A DNA stretch of 64,000 nt, taken from the NCBI RefSeq assembly GCF_000959445.1, contig NZ_CP009631.1, positions 2,108,001 through 2,172,000 on the forward strand, in the 5' to 3' direction. Of this stretch, positions 18,790 to 28,991 are shown in pieces. The translations under genes and the position numbers were made by a program. Within the stretch, counting starts at the first letter, position 1. Each line of letters begins with the position of its first letter. The stretch is from Burkholderia vietnamiensis LMG 10929 (GTDB taxonomy: Bacteria; Pseudomonadota; Gammaproteobacteria; Burkholderiales; Burkholderiaceae). Below the pieces are notes generated by a model. That model made no database searches, was not told the DNA's origin, and saw only the letters and a program-made list of their open reading frames with translations.

Positions 18790-20328
18790 TTATATGTCCG
18801 CGCGCGGCGACGGGTAAAAAAGGCGATTGATCAGCGTGCGCACCATCGGCGCGAGCTCGCCGGCGGTGAGGCCGGCCGGGCCCGTGCCGCTCGCGGTCAG
18901 CGTGTCGGCCGCGAGACCGTGCAGGTAGACGCCGGCCAGCGCCGCTTCGTACGGCGCGACACGTTGCGCGAGCAGCGCGCCGATCAGGCCGCCGAGCACG
19001 TCGCCGGTGCCGCCCGTCGCGAGCGCCGCGTTGCCGGTGGGGTTGATCGTCAGGCGTCCGTCGGGTGCGGCGATCACCGTGCCCGAACCCTTCAGGACGA
19101 CGATGCTTGCATAGCGGGCGGCGAGCGCCTGCGCCGCGGCCAGCCGGTCGTGCTGCACCGACGCGGTGTCGCTGCCGAGCAGCCGTGCGGCCTCGAGCGG
19201 ATGCGGCGTCAGCACGCACGCGCCGTCGCGCGCGGCGACGGCGGCCGCGAGATCGGCGTGCGTCGCGACGAGGTTCAGCGCATCGGCGTCGAGCAGCGTC
19301 GCGGCGCCGTGCGCGAGCACGCGGCGCACGAGCGCGGCCGCCGCGTCGCGGGTGCCGAGACCGCATCCGGCGGCGATCGCGGACATCGCATCGAGATCGA
19401 CGCCGTCCGCCGGATGCAGCATCAGCTCGGGAAACGGCGGGTCGTACGGCGGCGCGCCGGTGCCGAGAAAGCCCACGTGCACCTTGCCGGCGCCGGCGAA
19501 CAGCGCCGCGCGCGCGGCGAGGATCGGCGCGCCGCACATGCCCGTGTCGCCGCCGATCACCGCGAGGCTGCCGAACGTGCCCTTGTGCGACGCGAACGCG
19601 CGCGCGGGCAGGGCGGCGGCGAAGCGCGCGGGCGCGTTCAGCACGACGGCCGGCGCAGCCGGCGGCGCGACGTCGAGCGACGCGATCTCGATGGCGCCGG
19701 CGAGGTCGCGGCCGTCGCCCGTGTAAAGGCCCGGCTTCGCGCCGATGAAGGTGAGCGTATGTGTGGCGACGACCGCGGCGCCGGCGCCGACGATGCGCCC
19801 GGTGTCGCTGTCGAGCCCGCTCGGCACGTCGAGCGCGAGCACCCGGCCGCCGCTGCGCGCGTGCGCGGCGATGCGCTCGGCCTGGGCGGCGAACGGGCCG
19901 TCGAGCGCGCGCGCCAGGCCGATCCCGAACAATCCGTCGACTACCCATGCGTAATCGTCGAGCGAAGCGGGCGGCTCGGTCGACAGCGGCACGCCGGCCG
20001 CGCGCGCCAGCCCGAGCGCCCATTGTGCGTCGTCCGGCTTCACGGTCACGGGCATCCAGGCGTGGGTCGCGACGCCGAGCTGCTGCAGCTGCGCGGCGGC
20101 CACCAGCGCGTCGCCGCCGTTGTTGCCGGGGCCGACCGCGAACCACACCGGGCGTTCATCGTCGGTCATTCGTTCGGACAGCCAGCGGGCGGCGGCCGCG
20201 CCGGCGCGCGCCATCAGCGTATGCGGCGGCAGCGCGGCCGTCGCGGCGGCTTCGGCGGCGCGCAGATCGGCGACGCGCAGCAGGGCGATCGGAGCGGCGG
20301 CGAGGGGCGGGTGGGCAGTGGTGGTCAT
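18790..20328 (-). CDS. nnr: Bifunctional NAD(P)H-hydrate epimerase / ADP-dependent dehydratase
   Basis: The protein has 512 residues and repairs damaged NADHX and NADPHX. The N-terminal YjeF domain epimerises the hydrate (GPGNNGGDALVAAAQL near 57-72, ALDVPSGLDSDTG near 140). The C-terminal ribokinase-like domain dehydrates it using ADP (FGSLAVIGGDTGMCGA near 250, and NPTGNAALATGGTGDVLGGL near 440). It lies 111 bp upstream of pgi on the same strand. The fused form matches E. coli Nnr. Confidence 0.93.
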   Translation of the reverse strand: MTTTAHPPLAAAPIALLRVADLRAAEAAATAALPPHTLMARAGAAAARWLSERMTDDERPVWFAVGPGNNGGDALVAAAQLQQLGVATHAWMPVTVKPDDAQWALGLARAAGVPLSTEPPASLDDYAWVVDGLFGIGLARALDGPFAAQAERIAAHARSGGRVLALDVPSGLDSDTGRIVGAGAAVVATHTLTFIGAKPGLYTGDGRDLAGAIEIASLDVAPPAAPAVVLNAPARFAAALPARAFASHKGTFGSLAVIGGDTGMCGAPILAARAALFAGAGKVHVGFLGTGAPPYDPPFPELMLHPADGVDLDAMSAIAAGCGLGTRDAAAALVRRVLAHGAATLLDADALNLVATHADLAAAVAARDGACVLTPHPLEAARLLGSDTASVQHDRLAAAQALAARYASIVVLKGSGTVIAAPDGRLTINPTGNAALATGGTGDVLGGLIGALLAQRVAPYEAALAGVYLHGLAADTLTASGTGPAGLTAGELAPMVRTLINRLFYPSPRADI

Positions 20329-20381
20329 CGCGGGGTCGTGGTGCGGAACAAGGAGCCGCCCCGGACGTCGGCCCGCGGCGG

Positions 20382-21683
20382 TCAGGTCGTGAAGCGTGCG
20401 GCGCCGAGCGCCGTGAGCGTGTCGGCGGGCCATTGCTGCGCGGCGCCGCCCAGATAGTCGGTCACCACTTTAGCAGAGCCGCACGCGAGCGCCCAACCGG
20501 CCGGGCCGTGCCCGAAGTTGACGAATACGCGCGGATGCGCGGTCGGACCGACGACCGGCAGGCCGTCCGGCGACAGCAGCTGGGTGCCTTGCCACGACAG
20601 CGCGGCCGAGATACGCGCGGCGCCCGGCACCCAGTCGTGAACGGCCTGGCCGAGCAGGGCGAGCGCGGCTTCCGACAGCGGCTCCGGCAGCGGTTTCGCG
20701 GTGTCGGCGCTGCTTTGCAGCACGGCGCCGCCGCCCACGCGCAGCCGCTGCTGCGTGCGCGTGATCGAGATCCGCTTGATCGCGTCGACGACGCACAGGT
20801 GCGGCGCATGTTCTTCGTATGCGACCGGCGCGGTCAGCGTATGGACGCGCACCGGATGCAGCGGCAGCCGCCAGCCGAGGCGCGCCAGCAACGGCAGGCT
20901 GCCGGCGCCGGCGGCGACCACGACTGCGTCGGCCGAAATCACGTCGACCTCGCGCGCGTTGGCCGCATGCCGGCCGTCGGCCGGCGCGAGCTCGACCGCG
21001 GCACGCCCGGCGTCGGCGCGGATCGCGGCAACTTCCGCGCCGAAGCGGAACTGCACGCCGTGCTCGTCGAGCGCCTGCTTGACCAGTTTCGCGAACAGCG
21101 GGCAATTCCCGGTGCGCTCGGTCTCGAACAGCACGCCGCCCGCGAAGCTCGGCTCGGCCGGCACCGACGGCTCGAGCGCCGCGCAGGCGTCGGCGTCGAG
21201 CACGCGGTATGGCTGGTCGAGCGTGCGCAGCAGGTCGAGCGCGGGCTGCAGCGCGTCCCAGTCGCGCGCGTCGCGCACGACGTGCAGCACGCCCGATTTC
21301 TGTTCGTATTCGAGCTGCAGGCGCGCCTCGATGTCGGCGACGGTGTCGCGCGCCGCGTCGATCAGCGGACGCAGCCGCCCGTACTGCGCGGCGAACGCGT
21401 CGGGCTCGCGCAGCGCCGCGAGCTGCTTGACGAAGCGGCGCACGCCGCCGTTGAAGCCGGGCTTGTACAGGATGCCGGTGTCGCGCGGCTGGCGCTGGCG
21501 CATGAAGGTCGGGCCGAACCAGACGTCGAGCGGGCTCGGCAGCAGCGTGCCGCCGTCGCCGTAGGTGGCGCCCTGCGCGACGGTCGCGTGACGTTCGACC
21601 ACACACACGCGATGGCCGGCCGCACGCAGCTGGTAGGCGGTGGCGACGCCGCTGATTCCGCCGCCGATGACGATGACATCCAT
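20382..21683 (-). CDS. FAD-dependent D-amino-acid dehydrogenase-like oxidoreductase
   Basis: The protein has 433 residues, as is typical for DadA. The dinucleotide-binding fingerprint VIVIGGGISGVATAYQL opens the protein, and GHGPAGWALACGSAKVV near 400 forms the C-terminal FAD contact. The family oxidises D-amino acids to 2-oxo acids and passes electrons to quinones at the inner membrane. The first ATG matching the FAD motif is used. Burkholderia have several DadA paralogues, so the substrate is uncertain. It ends 53 bp before the nnr gene. Confidence 0.85.
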   Translation of the reverse strand: MDVIVIGGGISGVATAYQLRAAGHRVCVVERHATVAQGATYGDGGTLLPSPLDVWFGPTFMRQRQPRDTGILYKPGFNGGVRRFVKQLAALREPDAFAAQYGRLRPLIDAARDTVADIEARLQLEYEQKSGVLHVVRDARDWDALQPALDLLRTLDQPYRVLDADACAALEPSVPAEPSFAGGVLFETERTGNCPLFAKLVKQALDEHGVQFRFGAEVAAIRADAGRAAVELAPADGRHAANAREVDVISADAVVVAAGAGSLPLLARLGWRLPLHPVRVHTLTAPVAYEEHAPHLCVVDAIKRISITRTQQRLRVGGGAVLQSSADTAKPLPEPLSEAALALLGQAVHDWVPGAARISAALSWQGTQLLSPDGLPVVGPTAHPRVFVNFGHGPAGWALACGSAKVVTDYLGGAAQQWPADTLTALGAARFTT

Positions 21684-21942
21684 GGATTGCTTCGATGACG
21701 GCGGCACGCGCCGCCCGATGAGAATTCGCTGACGGGCCGCCGGCCCGGGGAACCGGGAATGATAGCGCCAAAATCGCGGCAACCGGCGCGTACGCGCCGT
21801 CCAGTTCCGCCAACCGGGCGCGGCCGCGCGTCCAGCGGGCCGGCCGGGCCCGCCCGGCGGCCCGGCAGGCCCGGCCGCGGCCGAAGCGCCGTCGCGGTGG
21901 GCTGCCCGTGCCGGTCGGCCGGTCCGGGGGCCGACTTCCGGG

Positions 21943-21948
21943 TATAAT
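21943..21948 (+). promoter_or_regulatory. Perfect -10 hexamer upstream of purL
   Basis: TATAAT lies 62 bp before the purL start. No recognisable -35 is present in the very GC-rich upstream stretch, so an activator or an extended element may be needed. Confidence 0.45.
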
Positions 21949-22009
21949 TACGGCCTTCCTTTCGCCACACGTCGCCACCTCGCGCGACTCATCGACGTCA
22001 GTCCAGCCC

Positions 22010-25000
22010 ATGGCTCACTTCTCGTGTTTTCCCGGCGCTTCGGCCCTCTCCGATTTCCGTCAAACCCGTCTGCTCGACACGCTCAGGCAGATCGACGCCA
22101 ACATCGTCGCCGTGCGCGGCCAGTTCCTGCACTTCGTCAATGCGTCCGAGCCGCTGTCGGCCGACGACAGCGCGCGCATCGACGCGCTGATGCACTACGG
22201 CGCGCCGTTCGAGCCGGCGGCCGAGAAGGGCACGACGGAGACCTTCGTCGTGCTGCCGCGCTTCGGCACGGTTTCGCCGTGGGCCAGCAAGGCGACCGAC
22301 ATCGCGCAGCACTGCGGCCTCGTGCAGGTGCGCCGCATCGAGCGCGGCGTCGAATTCACGGTGACGCTGAAGTCGGGCCTGCTCGGCGGCAAGAAGGCGC
22401 TGTCCGACGACGCGCGTGCGGCCGTCGCCGCGGCGCTGCATGACCGGATGACCGAGAGCGTGGTCGCCGCGCGCGACGACGCGCGGCATCTGTTCGACGA
22501 ACTGCCGGCCAAGCCGCTCGCGACCGTCGACGTGCTGGGCGCCGGCCGCGCGGCGCTCGAGCGGGCGAACGCCGAGCTGGGCCTCGCGCTCGCCGACGAC
22601 GAGATCGACTACCTGGTCGACGCGTTCCGCAAGCTCGAGCGCAACCCGACCGACGTCGAGCTGATGATGTTCGCGCAGGCGAACAGCGAGCACTGCCGTC
22701 ACAAGATCTTCAACGCGCAGTGGACCATCGACGGCGAAGCGCAGGACATGTCGCTGTTCGCGATGATCCGCAACACCGAGAAGCTGAGCCCGCAGGGCAC
22801 GATCGTCGCGTATTCGGACAACTCGTCGATCATGGTCGGCGCCGAAGCGGAGCGCTGGTTCCCGCGCGGCGCGGGCGCGGCCGGCGAGCCGGGCGAACGG
22901 TATGGCCGCCATACCGAGCTCACGCACACGCTGATGAAGGTCGAGACGCACAACCATCCGACGGCGATCTCGCCGTTCCCCGGCGCGGCGACCGGCGCGG
23001 GCGGCGAGATCCGCGACGAAGGCGCGACCGGCCGCGGCGCGCGGCCGAAGGCCGGGCTCACCGGCTTCACGGTGTCGAACCTCGATCTGCCCGACGCACG
23101 CCAGCCGTGGGAAAACGCCCGCGATGCGGCGCAGCCGGTCGGCGAGCGCAACCCGAACGAGCAGCACGGCCCGTACGGTCGTCCGGACCGGATCGCGTCG
23201 CCGCTGCAGATCATGATCGACGGCCCGCTCGGCGGCGCCGCGTTCAACAACGAGTTCGGCCGTCCGAACCTCGGCGGCTACTTCCGCGTGTACGAGCAGA
23301 ACGTCGGCGGCACGGTGCGCGGCTATCACAAGCCGATCATGATCGCGGGCGGCCTCGGCAACATCGCCGATCAACACACGCACAAGCACGACGTGCCGGC
23401 GGGTTCGCTGCTGATCCAGATCGGCGGCCCCGGCATGCGCATCGGCATGGGCGGCGGCGCGGCGAGCTCGATGGCGACCGGCGCGAACACCGCCGAACTC
23501 GACTTCGACTCGGTGCAGCGCGGCAACCCGGAAATCGAGCGGCGCGCGCAGGAAGTCATCAACGGCTGCTGGCAGCTCGGCGCGGAAAACCCGATCCTGA
23601 GCATTCACGACGTCGGCGCGGGCGGCCTGTCGAACGCGTTCCCCGAGATCGTCGACGGCGCGGGCAAGGGCGCGCGCTTCGAGCTGCGCAAGGTCGCGCT
23701 CGAGGAGTCGGGCCTGTCGCCGCGCGAGATCTGGTCGAACGAAGCGCAGGAGCGCTACGTGCTGGCCATCGCGCCGGCCGACCTGCCGCGCTTCGAGGCG
23801 ATCTGCGCGCGTGAGCGTTGCCCGTTCGCCGTGGTCGGCGTCGCGACCGACGAGCGCCAGCTGCAGCTGGTCGACGCCGAAGCGACGGGTGCCGACGAAT
23901 ATCCGGTCGACATGCCGATGGAAGTGCTGCTCGGCAAGCCGCCGCGCATGCATCGCGACGTCGCGCGCGTCGCGACCGAGCGTGCGCCGGTCGACGTGAC
24001 GGGCATCTCGCTCGCGCAGGTCGCGCTCGACGTGCTCAAGCATCCGACGGTCGGCAGCAAGTCGTTCCTGATCACGATCGGCGACCGCTCGGTGGGCGGC
24101 ACGTCGGTGCGCGACCAGATGGTCGGGCCGTGGCAGGTTCCGGTGGCCGACTGCGCGATCACCGCGCTCGACTACGCGGGCTTCAAGGGCGAGGCGATGA
24201 CGATGGCCGAGCGCACGCCGCTCGCGGTGATCGACGCGCCGGCGTCGGGCCGCATGGCGGTCGGCGAGGCGATCACGAACATCGCGAGCGCGCCGATCGC
24301 GTCGCTCGACAAGCTGAAGCTGTCGGCGAACTGGATGGCCGCGTGCGGCACGGCCGGCGAGGATGCCGCGCTGTTCGACACGGTGAAGGCGATCGGCATG
24401 GAGCTGTGCCCGGCGCTCGGGATCGGCATCCCGGTCGGCAAGGACTCGCTGTCGATGAAGACGAAGTGGGACGAGCAGGGCGTCGCGAAGGAAGTGGTGT
24501 CGCCGGTGTCGCTGATCATCTCCGCGTTCGCGCCGGTCGAGGACGTGCGCCGCCACCTGACGCCGCAACTGCGCCGCGTCGCCGACGCGGGCGACAGCGT
24601 GCTGATCGCGATTGATCTGGGCCGCGGCAAGAACCGGATGGGCGCGAGCATCTTCGCGCAGGTCACGCAGCAGGTCGGCGACACGACGCCCGACGTCGAC
24701 GATCCGGAAGACCTGAAGCGCTTCTTCAACGCGATCCAGTCGCTCAACGCGCAAGGCAAGCTGCTCGCCTACCACGACCGCTCGGACGGCGGCCTGTGGG
24801 CGACCGTCTGCGAAATGGCGTTCGCGGGTCACGCCGGCGTGTCGCTGAACGTCGACATGCTGACGCTCGATCCCGACCACGAATCCGACTATGGCGACGC
24901 GAAGGACTGGGCGAAGCAGACGAGCGGCCGCCGCGACGACCGCACGCTGCGCGCGCTGTTCTCCGAAGAGCTCGGCGCCGTCGTGCAGGTGCGTGCGAGC

Positions 25001-26074
25001 GAGCGCGACGCGGTGCTCGGCGCGCTGCGCGAATTCGGCCTGTCGGCATGCTCGCACGTGATCGGCACGGTCAACGATCGCGACGTGATCGAGGTGTACC
25101 GCGACGCGAAGAAGATCTTCGACGCACCGCGCGTGGAACTGCATCGCGCGTGGAGCGAAGTGAGCTGGCGCATCGCGCGCCTGCGCGACAACCCCGCGTG
25201 CGCCGATGCCGAACACGACGCGCTGCTCGATGCGGCCGACCCGGGCATCTCGCCGGTCCTCACGTTCGATCCGGCCGACGACATCGCCGCGCCGTTCATC
25301 GCGACGGGCGCGCGCCCGCGCGTGGCGATCCTGCGCGAGCAGGGCGTGAACTCGCACCTCGAAACCGCGTATGCGTTCGACCGCGCGGGCTTCGATGCGC
25401 ACGACGTGCACATGAGCGACCTGCTCGCCGGCCGTGCGACGCTCGCCGATTTCGCGGGCGCGGTCGCGTGCGGCGGCTTCTCGTACGGCGACGTGCTGGG
25501 CGCCGGCGAAGGCTGGGCCAAGACGATCCGCTTCAACACGCAGCTCGCCGACATGTTCTCGGCGTTCTTCGCGCGCCCCGACACGTTCGCGCTGGGCATC
25601 TGCAACGGCTGCCAGATGCTGTCGAGCATCGCGTCGATGATCCCGGGCGCGCAAGCGTGGCCGAAGTTCACGCGCAACAAGTCCGAGAAGTTCGAGGCGC
25701 GTTTCTCGTTCGTCGAAGTCGAGAAGTCGCCGTCGATCTTCTTCGCGGGGATGGAAGGCTCGCGCATTCCGGTCGCGGTCGCGCACGGCGAAGGCTATGC
25801 CGACTTCTCGCAGCAGGGCGACATCGACCGCGTCGCGGTCGCGATGCGCTACGTCGACCATCGCGGCGAGGCGACCGAGCGCTATCCGTTCAACCCGAAC
25901 GGGTCGCCGGCCGGCATCACGTCGGTCACGACGGCCGACGGCCGCTTCTCGGTGCTGATGCCGCACATGGAGCGCGTGCACCGCACGGTCACGATGAGCT
26001 GGCACCCGGAAGGCTGGGGCGAAGCGAGCCCGTGGCTGCGCGTGTTCCGTAACGCGCGCCGCTGGATCGGCTGA
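22010..26074 (+). CDS. purL: Phosphoribosylformylglycinamidine synthase
   Basis: The protein has 1354 residues, the long single-chain form found in gamma- and beta-proteobacteria. It makes FGAM from FGAR, glutamine and ATP in purine synthesis. It has an N-terminal PurS-like domain, two AIRS-type catalytic halves ([14 protein letters not shown] near 225, [20 protein letters not shown] near 310) and a C-terminal glutaminase with nucleophile Cys1198 in [11 protein letters not shown] and His in SWHPEGWGE. The stop overlaps the next start (TGATG). Confidence 0.97.
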   Translation: MAHFSCFPGASALSDFRQTRLLDTLRQIDANIVAVRGQFLHFVNASEPLSADDSARIDALMHYGAPFEPAAEKGTTETFVVLPRFGTVSPWASKATDIAQHCGLVQVRRIERGVEFTVTLKSGLLGGKKALSDDARAAVAAALHDRMTESVVAARDDARHLFDELPAKPLATVDVLGAGRAALERANAELGLALADDEIDYLVDAFRKLERNPTDVELMMFAQANSEHCRHKIFNAQWTIDGEAQDMSLFAMIRNTEKLSPQGTIVAYSDNSSIMVGAEAERWFPRGAGAAGEPGERYGRHTELTHTLMKVETHNHPTAISPFPGAATGAGGEIRDEGATGRGARPKAGLTGFTVSNLDLPDARQPWENARDAAQPVGERNPNEQHGPYGRPDRIASPLQIMIDGPLGGAAFNNEFGRPNLGGYFRVYEQNVGGTVRGYHKPIMIAGGLGNIADQHTHKHDVPAGSLLIQIGGPGMRIGMGGGAASSMATGANTAELDFDSVQRGNPEIERRAQEVINGCWQLGAENPILSIHDVGAGGLSNAFPEIVDGAGKGARFELRKVALEESGLSPREIWSNEAQERYVLAIAPADLPRFEAICARERCPFAVVGVATDERQLQLVDAEATGADEYPVDMPMEVLLGKPPRMHRDVARVATERAPVDVTGISLAQVALDVLKHPTVGSKSFLITIGDRSVGGTSVRDQMVGPWQVPVADCAITALDYAGFKGEAMTMAERTPLAVIDAPASGRMAVGEAITNIASAPIASLDKLKLSANWMAACGTAGEDAALFDTVKAIGMELCPALGIGIPVGKDSLSMKTKWDEQGVAKEVVSPVSLIISAFAPVEDVRRHLTPQLRRVADAGDSVLIAIDLGRGKNRMGASIFAQVTQQVGDTTPDVDDPEDLKRFFNAIQSLNAQGKLLAYHDRSDGGLWATVCEMAFAGHAGVSLNVDMLTLDPDHESDYGDAKDWAKQTSGRRDDRTLRALFSEELGAVVQVRASERDAVLGALREFGLSACSHVIGTVNDRDVIEVYRDAKKIFDAPRVELHRAWSEVSWRIARLRDNPACADAEHDALLDAADPGISPVLTFDPADDIAAPFIATGARPRVAILREQGVNSHLETAYAFDRAGFDAHDVHMSDLLAGRATLADFAGAVACGGFSYGDVLGAGEGWAKTIRFNTQLADMFSAFFARPDTFALGICNGCQMLSSIASMIPGAQAWPKFTRNKSEKFEARFSFVEVEKSPSIFFAGMEGSRIPVAVAHGEGYADFSQQGDIDRVAVAMRYVDHRGEATERYPFNPNGSPAGITSVTTADGRFSVLMPHMERVHRTVTMSWHPEGWGEASPWLRVFRNARRWIG

Positions 26075-26613
26075 TGTTCGATCCACACGCGCCGGTCGAC
26101 ATCGTCACGTTGCGCGACGAACGCGCGCGCGACGTCGATGCGATCGGTCGCGTGATCGCGGCCGCATTTGCCGGCGAGCCGCGGCAAGGCCAGCGCGAGC
26201 GGCAGATCGTCGACGCGCTGCGCGCGGCCGGCGCGCTCGGCGTGTCACTGGTCGCCGAGCATGACGACCGCGTGATCGGCCACATCGCGTTTTCGCCGGT
26301 TGCGATCGGCGGCGCGTCGCCGGACAGCCGTTGGTATGCGCTCGCGCCGCTCGCGGTGCGGCCCGATTGCAGGCGGCAGAGCGTCGGCGCGGGGCTCGTG
26401 CGCACCGGGCTCGATGCGCTGCGCCGGCTCGGGGCACATGGTTGCGTCGTGCTCGGCGATCCCGCGTACTACGCGCGGTTCGGCTTTGCGCCTTGCAGCG
26501 ATCTGGCGTTGCACGGTGCGCCGGCCGGGCGTTTGCTTGCGCTGGCGCTCGATGCACACGCGCCGCGGCCGTCGGGCGACGTTCGCTATCACGACGCGTT
26601 CGACCTCGGCTAG
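26074..26613 (+). CDS. GNAT-family N-acetyltransferase
   Basis: The protein has 179 residues. The acetyl-CoA-binding motif reads LAPLAVRPDCRRQSVGAGLV (about 89-108), then VVLGDPAYYARFGF (about 125-138), a pattern of the YhbS subgroup. The start codon overlaps the purL stop by one base, so translation is likely coupled. The substrate is unknown, and the coupling alone does not make it a purine gene. An intrinsic terminator follows. Confidence 0.85.
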   Translation: MFDPHAPVDIVTLRDERARDVDAIGRVIAAAFAGEPRQGQRERQIVDALRAAGALGVSLVAEHDDRVIGHIAFSPVAIGGASPDSRWYALAPLAVRPDCRRQSVGAGLVRTGLDALRRLGAHGCVVLGDPAYYARFGFAPCSDLALHGAPAGRLLALALDAHAPRPSGDVRYHDAFDLG

Positions 26614-26649
26614 CGCTGGCGCTTGGCTGTCCGCCGTCCCGTCGCACCG

Positions 26650-26673
26650 AAAGCCGCCTCGAAGCGGCTTTTT
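26650..26673 (+). terminator. Terminator after the purL-GNAT operon
   Basis: AAGCCGC (26651-26657) pairs with GCGGCTT (26664-26670), followed by TTT. Confidence 0.65.
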
Positions 26674-26702
26674 GTGCGCCCGCCGCGCGGCCGGCGCACA
26701 AA

Positions 26703-26730
26703 AGAAAAAGGCCGCTCGATCGAGCGGCCT
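26703..26730 (-). terminator. Terminator of the yciB-bolA-ppiC operon
   Basis: AGGCCGCTCGA and TCGAGCGGCCT (26709-26730) form a perfect 11-bp inverted repeat. On the minus strand a T-rich tail follows. Confidence 0.7.
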
Positions 26731-26755
26731 CGTGCGTGGGCGCGGGGCGCCGACG

Positions 26756-27538
26756 TTACTGGATCTTCGCCTGCTGACGCAGACCTTCCTCGAACGCCTG
26801 CAGCTTCTGCTGCACGATCTGCTGTGCGATCTGCGCCTTCACCTGATCGAACGGCGGCGGCGCGACGTCGCGGACGTCGTCGACACGGATGATGTGCCAG
26901 CCGAACTGCGTCTTCACCGGCTGATCGGTCATCTGGCCTTTCTGCAGCTTCTGCGCGGCGGCCGCGAATTCCGGCACGTACGCCTTCGGATCGGACCAGT
27001 CGAGATCGCCGCCGTTCTTGCCCGAACCCGGATCCTTCGAATACTGCTTCGCCAGATCCTCGAACTTCGCGCCGGCCTTGATCTTCGCGATCAGGTCCTT
27101 CGCCTGCTGCTCGTTGTCGACGAGGATGTGGTGCAGGTGGTACTCGCGGTTGCCGCCCGCGCCCTTGACCAGATCGTCGTAGCGCGCCTTCACTTCGGCG
27201 TCGGTCGGCTGGTTCTTCTTCAGGAAGTTTTCGATCATCGAGCGCAGCACGACCGTCTGCTGCGCGACGGCGATTTGCGCCTTCACGTCGGGACGGTTCG
27301 GGATGCCTTCGCGAATCGCTTCCTGCATCAGGATTTCGCGGTTCACGAGTTCCTGGCGCACGGCTTGCTGAAGTTGCGGGCTATCGGCCTGGCCTTGCTG
27401 GACGAGCTGCGCGACCATCGCATCGACGCGCGACTTCGGAATCGGCGTGCCATTGACGACGGCGATGTTCTGGGCGAATGCCGGTGCCGCTGCAAAAGCA
27501 GCCGCCGCGACCCACAGGCGGGGGGATTTCAGGATCAT
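26756..27538 (-). CDS. Periplasmic parvulin-type peptidyl-prolyl isomerase
   Basis: The protein has 260 residues. A signal peptide (LWVAAAAFAAAPAFA) is cut near residue 22. A SurA-like N-terminal chaperone region follows (QNIAVVNGTPIPKSRVDA), then a parvulin domain at about 130-225 (EYHLHHILVDNEQ, GGDLDWSDP, TQFGWHIIRVDD). It probably assists outer-membrane protein folding. It is the last gene of a minus-strand set with bolA and yciB, 18 bp after bolA. PpiC/PrsA-like would also be a fair name. Confidence 0.9.
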   Translation of the reverse strand: MILKSPRLWVAAAAFAAAPAFAQNIAVVNGTPIPKSRVDAMVAQLVQQGQADSPQLQQAVRQELVNREILMQEAIREGIPNRPDVKAQIAVAQQTVVLRSMIENFLKKNQPTDAEVKARYDDLVKGAGGNREYHLHHILVDNEQQAKDLIAKIKAGAKFEDLAKQYSKDPGSGKNGGDLDWSDPKAYVPEFAAAAQKLQKGQMTDQPVKTQFGWHIIRVDDVRDVAPPPFDQVKAQIAQQIVQQKLQAFEEGLRQQAKIQ

Positions 27539-27556
27539 CGGGAATTCCTGTTGAGA

Positions 27557-27865
27557 CTAGATTGAAGATTCGTTGAATTCTTCGGGCGTGTAAGCCACGA
27601 TTGCGAGCGCGTGAATGCCGCGCTGCATCGCATCAGCGAGCGCATCATACACCAGCCGGTGCCGCGCGACGCGCGACTTGCCGGCGAATGCGGCGGACAC
27701 GATCGTGACCGTGTAATGGCCGCCGGCGGACGCGCCCGCGTGGCCCGCGTGCTGCGCGCTGTCGTCGCGCACCGCGAGCGACAGCGGCGCGAGCGAGGCG
27801 CTCAGGCGGGCTTCGATCAGCGCGATGCGTGCGTCGGGCGACGCGTTCAGAAAGGCGTCGGTCAT
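27557..27865 (-). CDS. BolA-family protein
   Basis: The protein has 102 residues. The BolA fold shows as the N-terminal helix IALIEARLSASLAPLSLAV, then GGHYTVTIVSAAFAGKSRVARHR-type sequence (in two parts) with the helix LVYDALADAMQRGIHALAIV. BolA proteins pair with monothiol glutaredoxins in iron-sulphur handling and stress morphology. The start lies one base from the yciB stop, so the two are probably translationally coupled. Confidence 0.92.
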   Translation of the reverse strand: MTDAFLNASPDARIALIEARLSASLAPLSLAVRDDSAQHAGHAGASAGGHYTVTIVSAAFAGKSRVARHRLVYDALADAMQRGIHALAIVAYTPEEFNESSI

Positions 27866-27866
27866 C

Positions 27867-28397
27867 TCACTCGTCCTTCAGATATTTCGTGAGCCACAGG
27901 CTCTGCAGGATGATGAACACGACCATCGCGCCGGTCGTGCCGAACAGCTTGAAGTTCACCCATTGCGATTCGGTGAAGTTGTGCACCACGTACAGGTTCG
28001 CGAGGCCGAGCACCGCGAAGAACAGCGCCCATGCGACGTTCAGCTTGTCCCACACGGGGTGCGGCAGCGTGAGCTGCTTGCCCATCATTTTCTCGATCAG
28101 GTTGTTGCCGAACGCATAGCGCGCGGCGAGCAGCCCGATCGCAAACAGCCAGTACAGCACAGTCGGTTTCCATTGAATGAATTTCTCGTCATGCAGGACG
28201 AGGGTGGCGCCGCCGAACACGACGATCACACCGAGACTGACCCACAGCATCGTGTCGACTTTCCGGTGCCGGAACGCGACCCACGCGACCTGGGCCAGCG
28301 TTGCCGCGATCGCGACGGCGGTGGCGGTGAAGATGCCCCAGACCTTGAAGGCGGCGAAAAACAGGATGATCGGAAACAGATCGAACAGGAATTTCAT
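27867..28397 (-). CDS. yciB: Inner-membrane septation protein A
   Basis: The protein has 176 residues, the usual YciB length, with five predicted membrane helices. It opens [20 protein letters not shown] and ends in a short charged tail (KYLKDE). YciB affects cell-envelope synthesis and division-site integrity through interactions with elongasome and divisome proteins. It is first in the yciB-bolA-ppiC set. In many beta-proteobacteria these genes travel together. Confidence 0.93.
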   Translation of the reverse strand: MKFLFDLFPIILFFAAFKVWGIFTATAVAIAATLAQVAWVAFRHRKVDTMLWVSLGVIVVFGGATLVLHDEKFIQWKPTVLYWLFAIGLLAARYAFGNNLIEKMMGKQLTLPHPVWDKLNVAWALFFAVLGLANLYVVHNFTESQWVNFKLFGTTGAMVVFIILQSLWLTKYLKDE

Positions 28398-28412
28398 GGC
28401 GCTCGCAGCTGC

Positions 28413-28441
28413 GTGAAAGGCCGCGTCGAGCGGCCTTTCAC
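28413..28441. terminator. Hairpin between msrB and yciB
   Basis: GTGAAAGGCCGC (28413-28424) pairs with GCGGCCTTTCAC (28430-28441). The T/A tract inside the stem is short, so termination is probable but weak. Confidence 0.4.
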
Positions 28442-28521
28442 CGTGGTGGGGACCCGCGGGGCGCTACCGCCGGGAGCGGCGCAGCGGACGACGCTGTGCC
28501 GATCGATCCGCGCGGTGACGC

Positions 28522-28953
28522 TCATTCGTTTTCGGGTCGGGACTCGAAGTTTAACGCAGCCGAATTGATGCAGTAGCGCAAACCGGTCTGGTCGCGCGGG
28601 CCGTCCTCGAACACGTGACCGAGATGCGCGCCGCAATGGTTGCAGCGCACCTCGACGCGCACCATCCCGTGCGAGCGGTCGATCTTCTCGTCGATCACCT
28701 CGCCGTTCAGCGGCTTGAAGTAGCTCGGCCAGCCGCAGCCCGAATGGAACTTCGCGCCGGATTCGAACAGCGGCGTGCTGCAGACGACGCACTTGTAGAT
28801 GCCGGCGTCCTCGGTGTCGGTGTATTCGCCGGTGAACGCGCGCTCGGTCGCCGCATGCTGCGTGACCTCGTACTGCATCGGCGTGAGGCGGCGACGCAGC
28901 TCGGCGTCGTCCTTCTGATACGGGTAGGTCTTGTCGTCGGAATCGTGTGACAT
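28522..28953 (-). CDS. msrB: Peptide-methionine (R)-S-oxide reductase
   Basis: The protein has 143 residues and reduces the R epimer of methionine sulphoxide in proteins. Two CxxC zinc pairs are visible (CVVC near 50, CNHC near 99). The motif GCGWPSYF is near 69-76, and the catalytic Cys is in RYCINSAAL near the C-terminus. The MSHDSDD start is supported by an AGGAG ribosome site. It follows selO on the same strand with 38 bp between them, and both proteins relate to oxidative stress. Confidence 0.95.
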   Translation of the reverse strand: MSHDSDDKTYPYQKDDAELRRRLTPMQYEVTQHAATERAFTGEYTDTEDAGIYKCVVCSTPLFESGAKFHSGCGWPSYFKPLNGEVIDEKIDRSHGMVRVEVRCNHCGAHLGHVFEDGPRDQTGLRYCINSAALNFESRPENE

Positions 28954-28991
28954 GGGGGAGTTCTCCTGATCGGTCGGCCGGGTCGTGCGCA

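Noticed and set aside
16712..20146. 1144-codon minus-strand frame across pgi and nnr
   Set aside because: It runs out of frame through two well-identified genes and is almost all Arg, Ala and Gly.
21835..21890. Extremely GC-rich run upstream of purL as a possible structured RNA
   Set aside because: CCGG/GGCC-rich sequence can fold in many ways. I see no defined conserved structure or riboswitch core.
21998..26086. 1362-codon minus-strand frame opposite purL
   Set aside because: It is an antisense shadow of high GC with Arg/His/Asp composition and no motifs. PurL is unambiguous on the plus strand.
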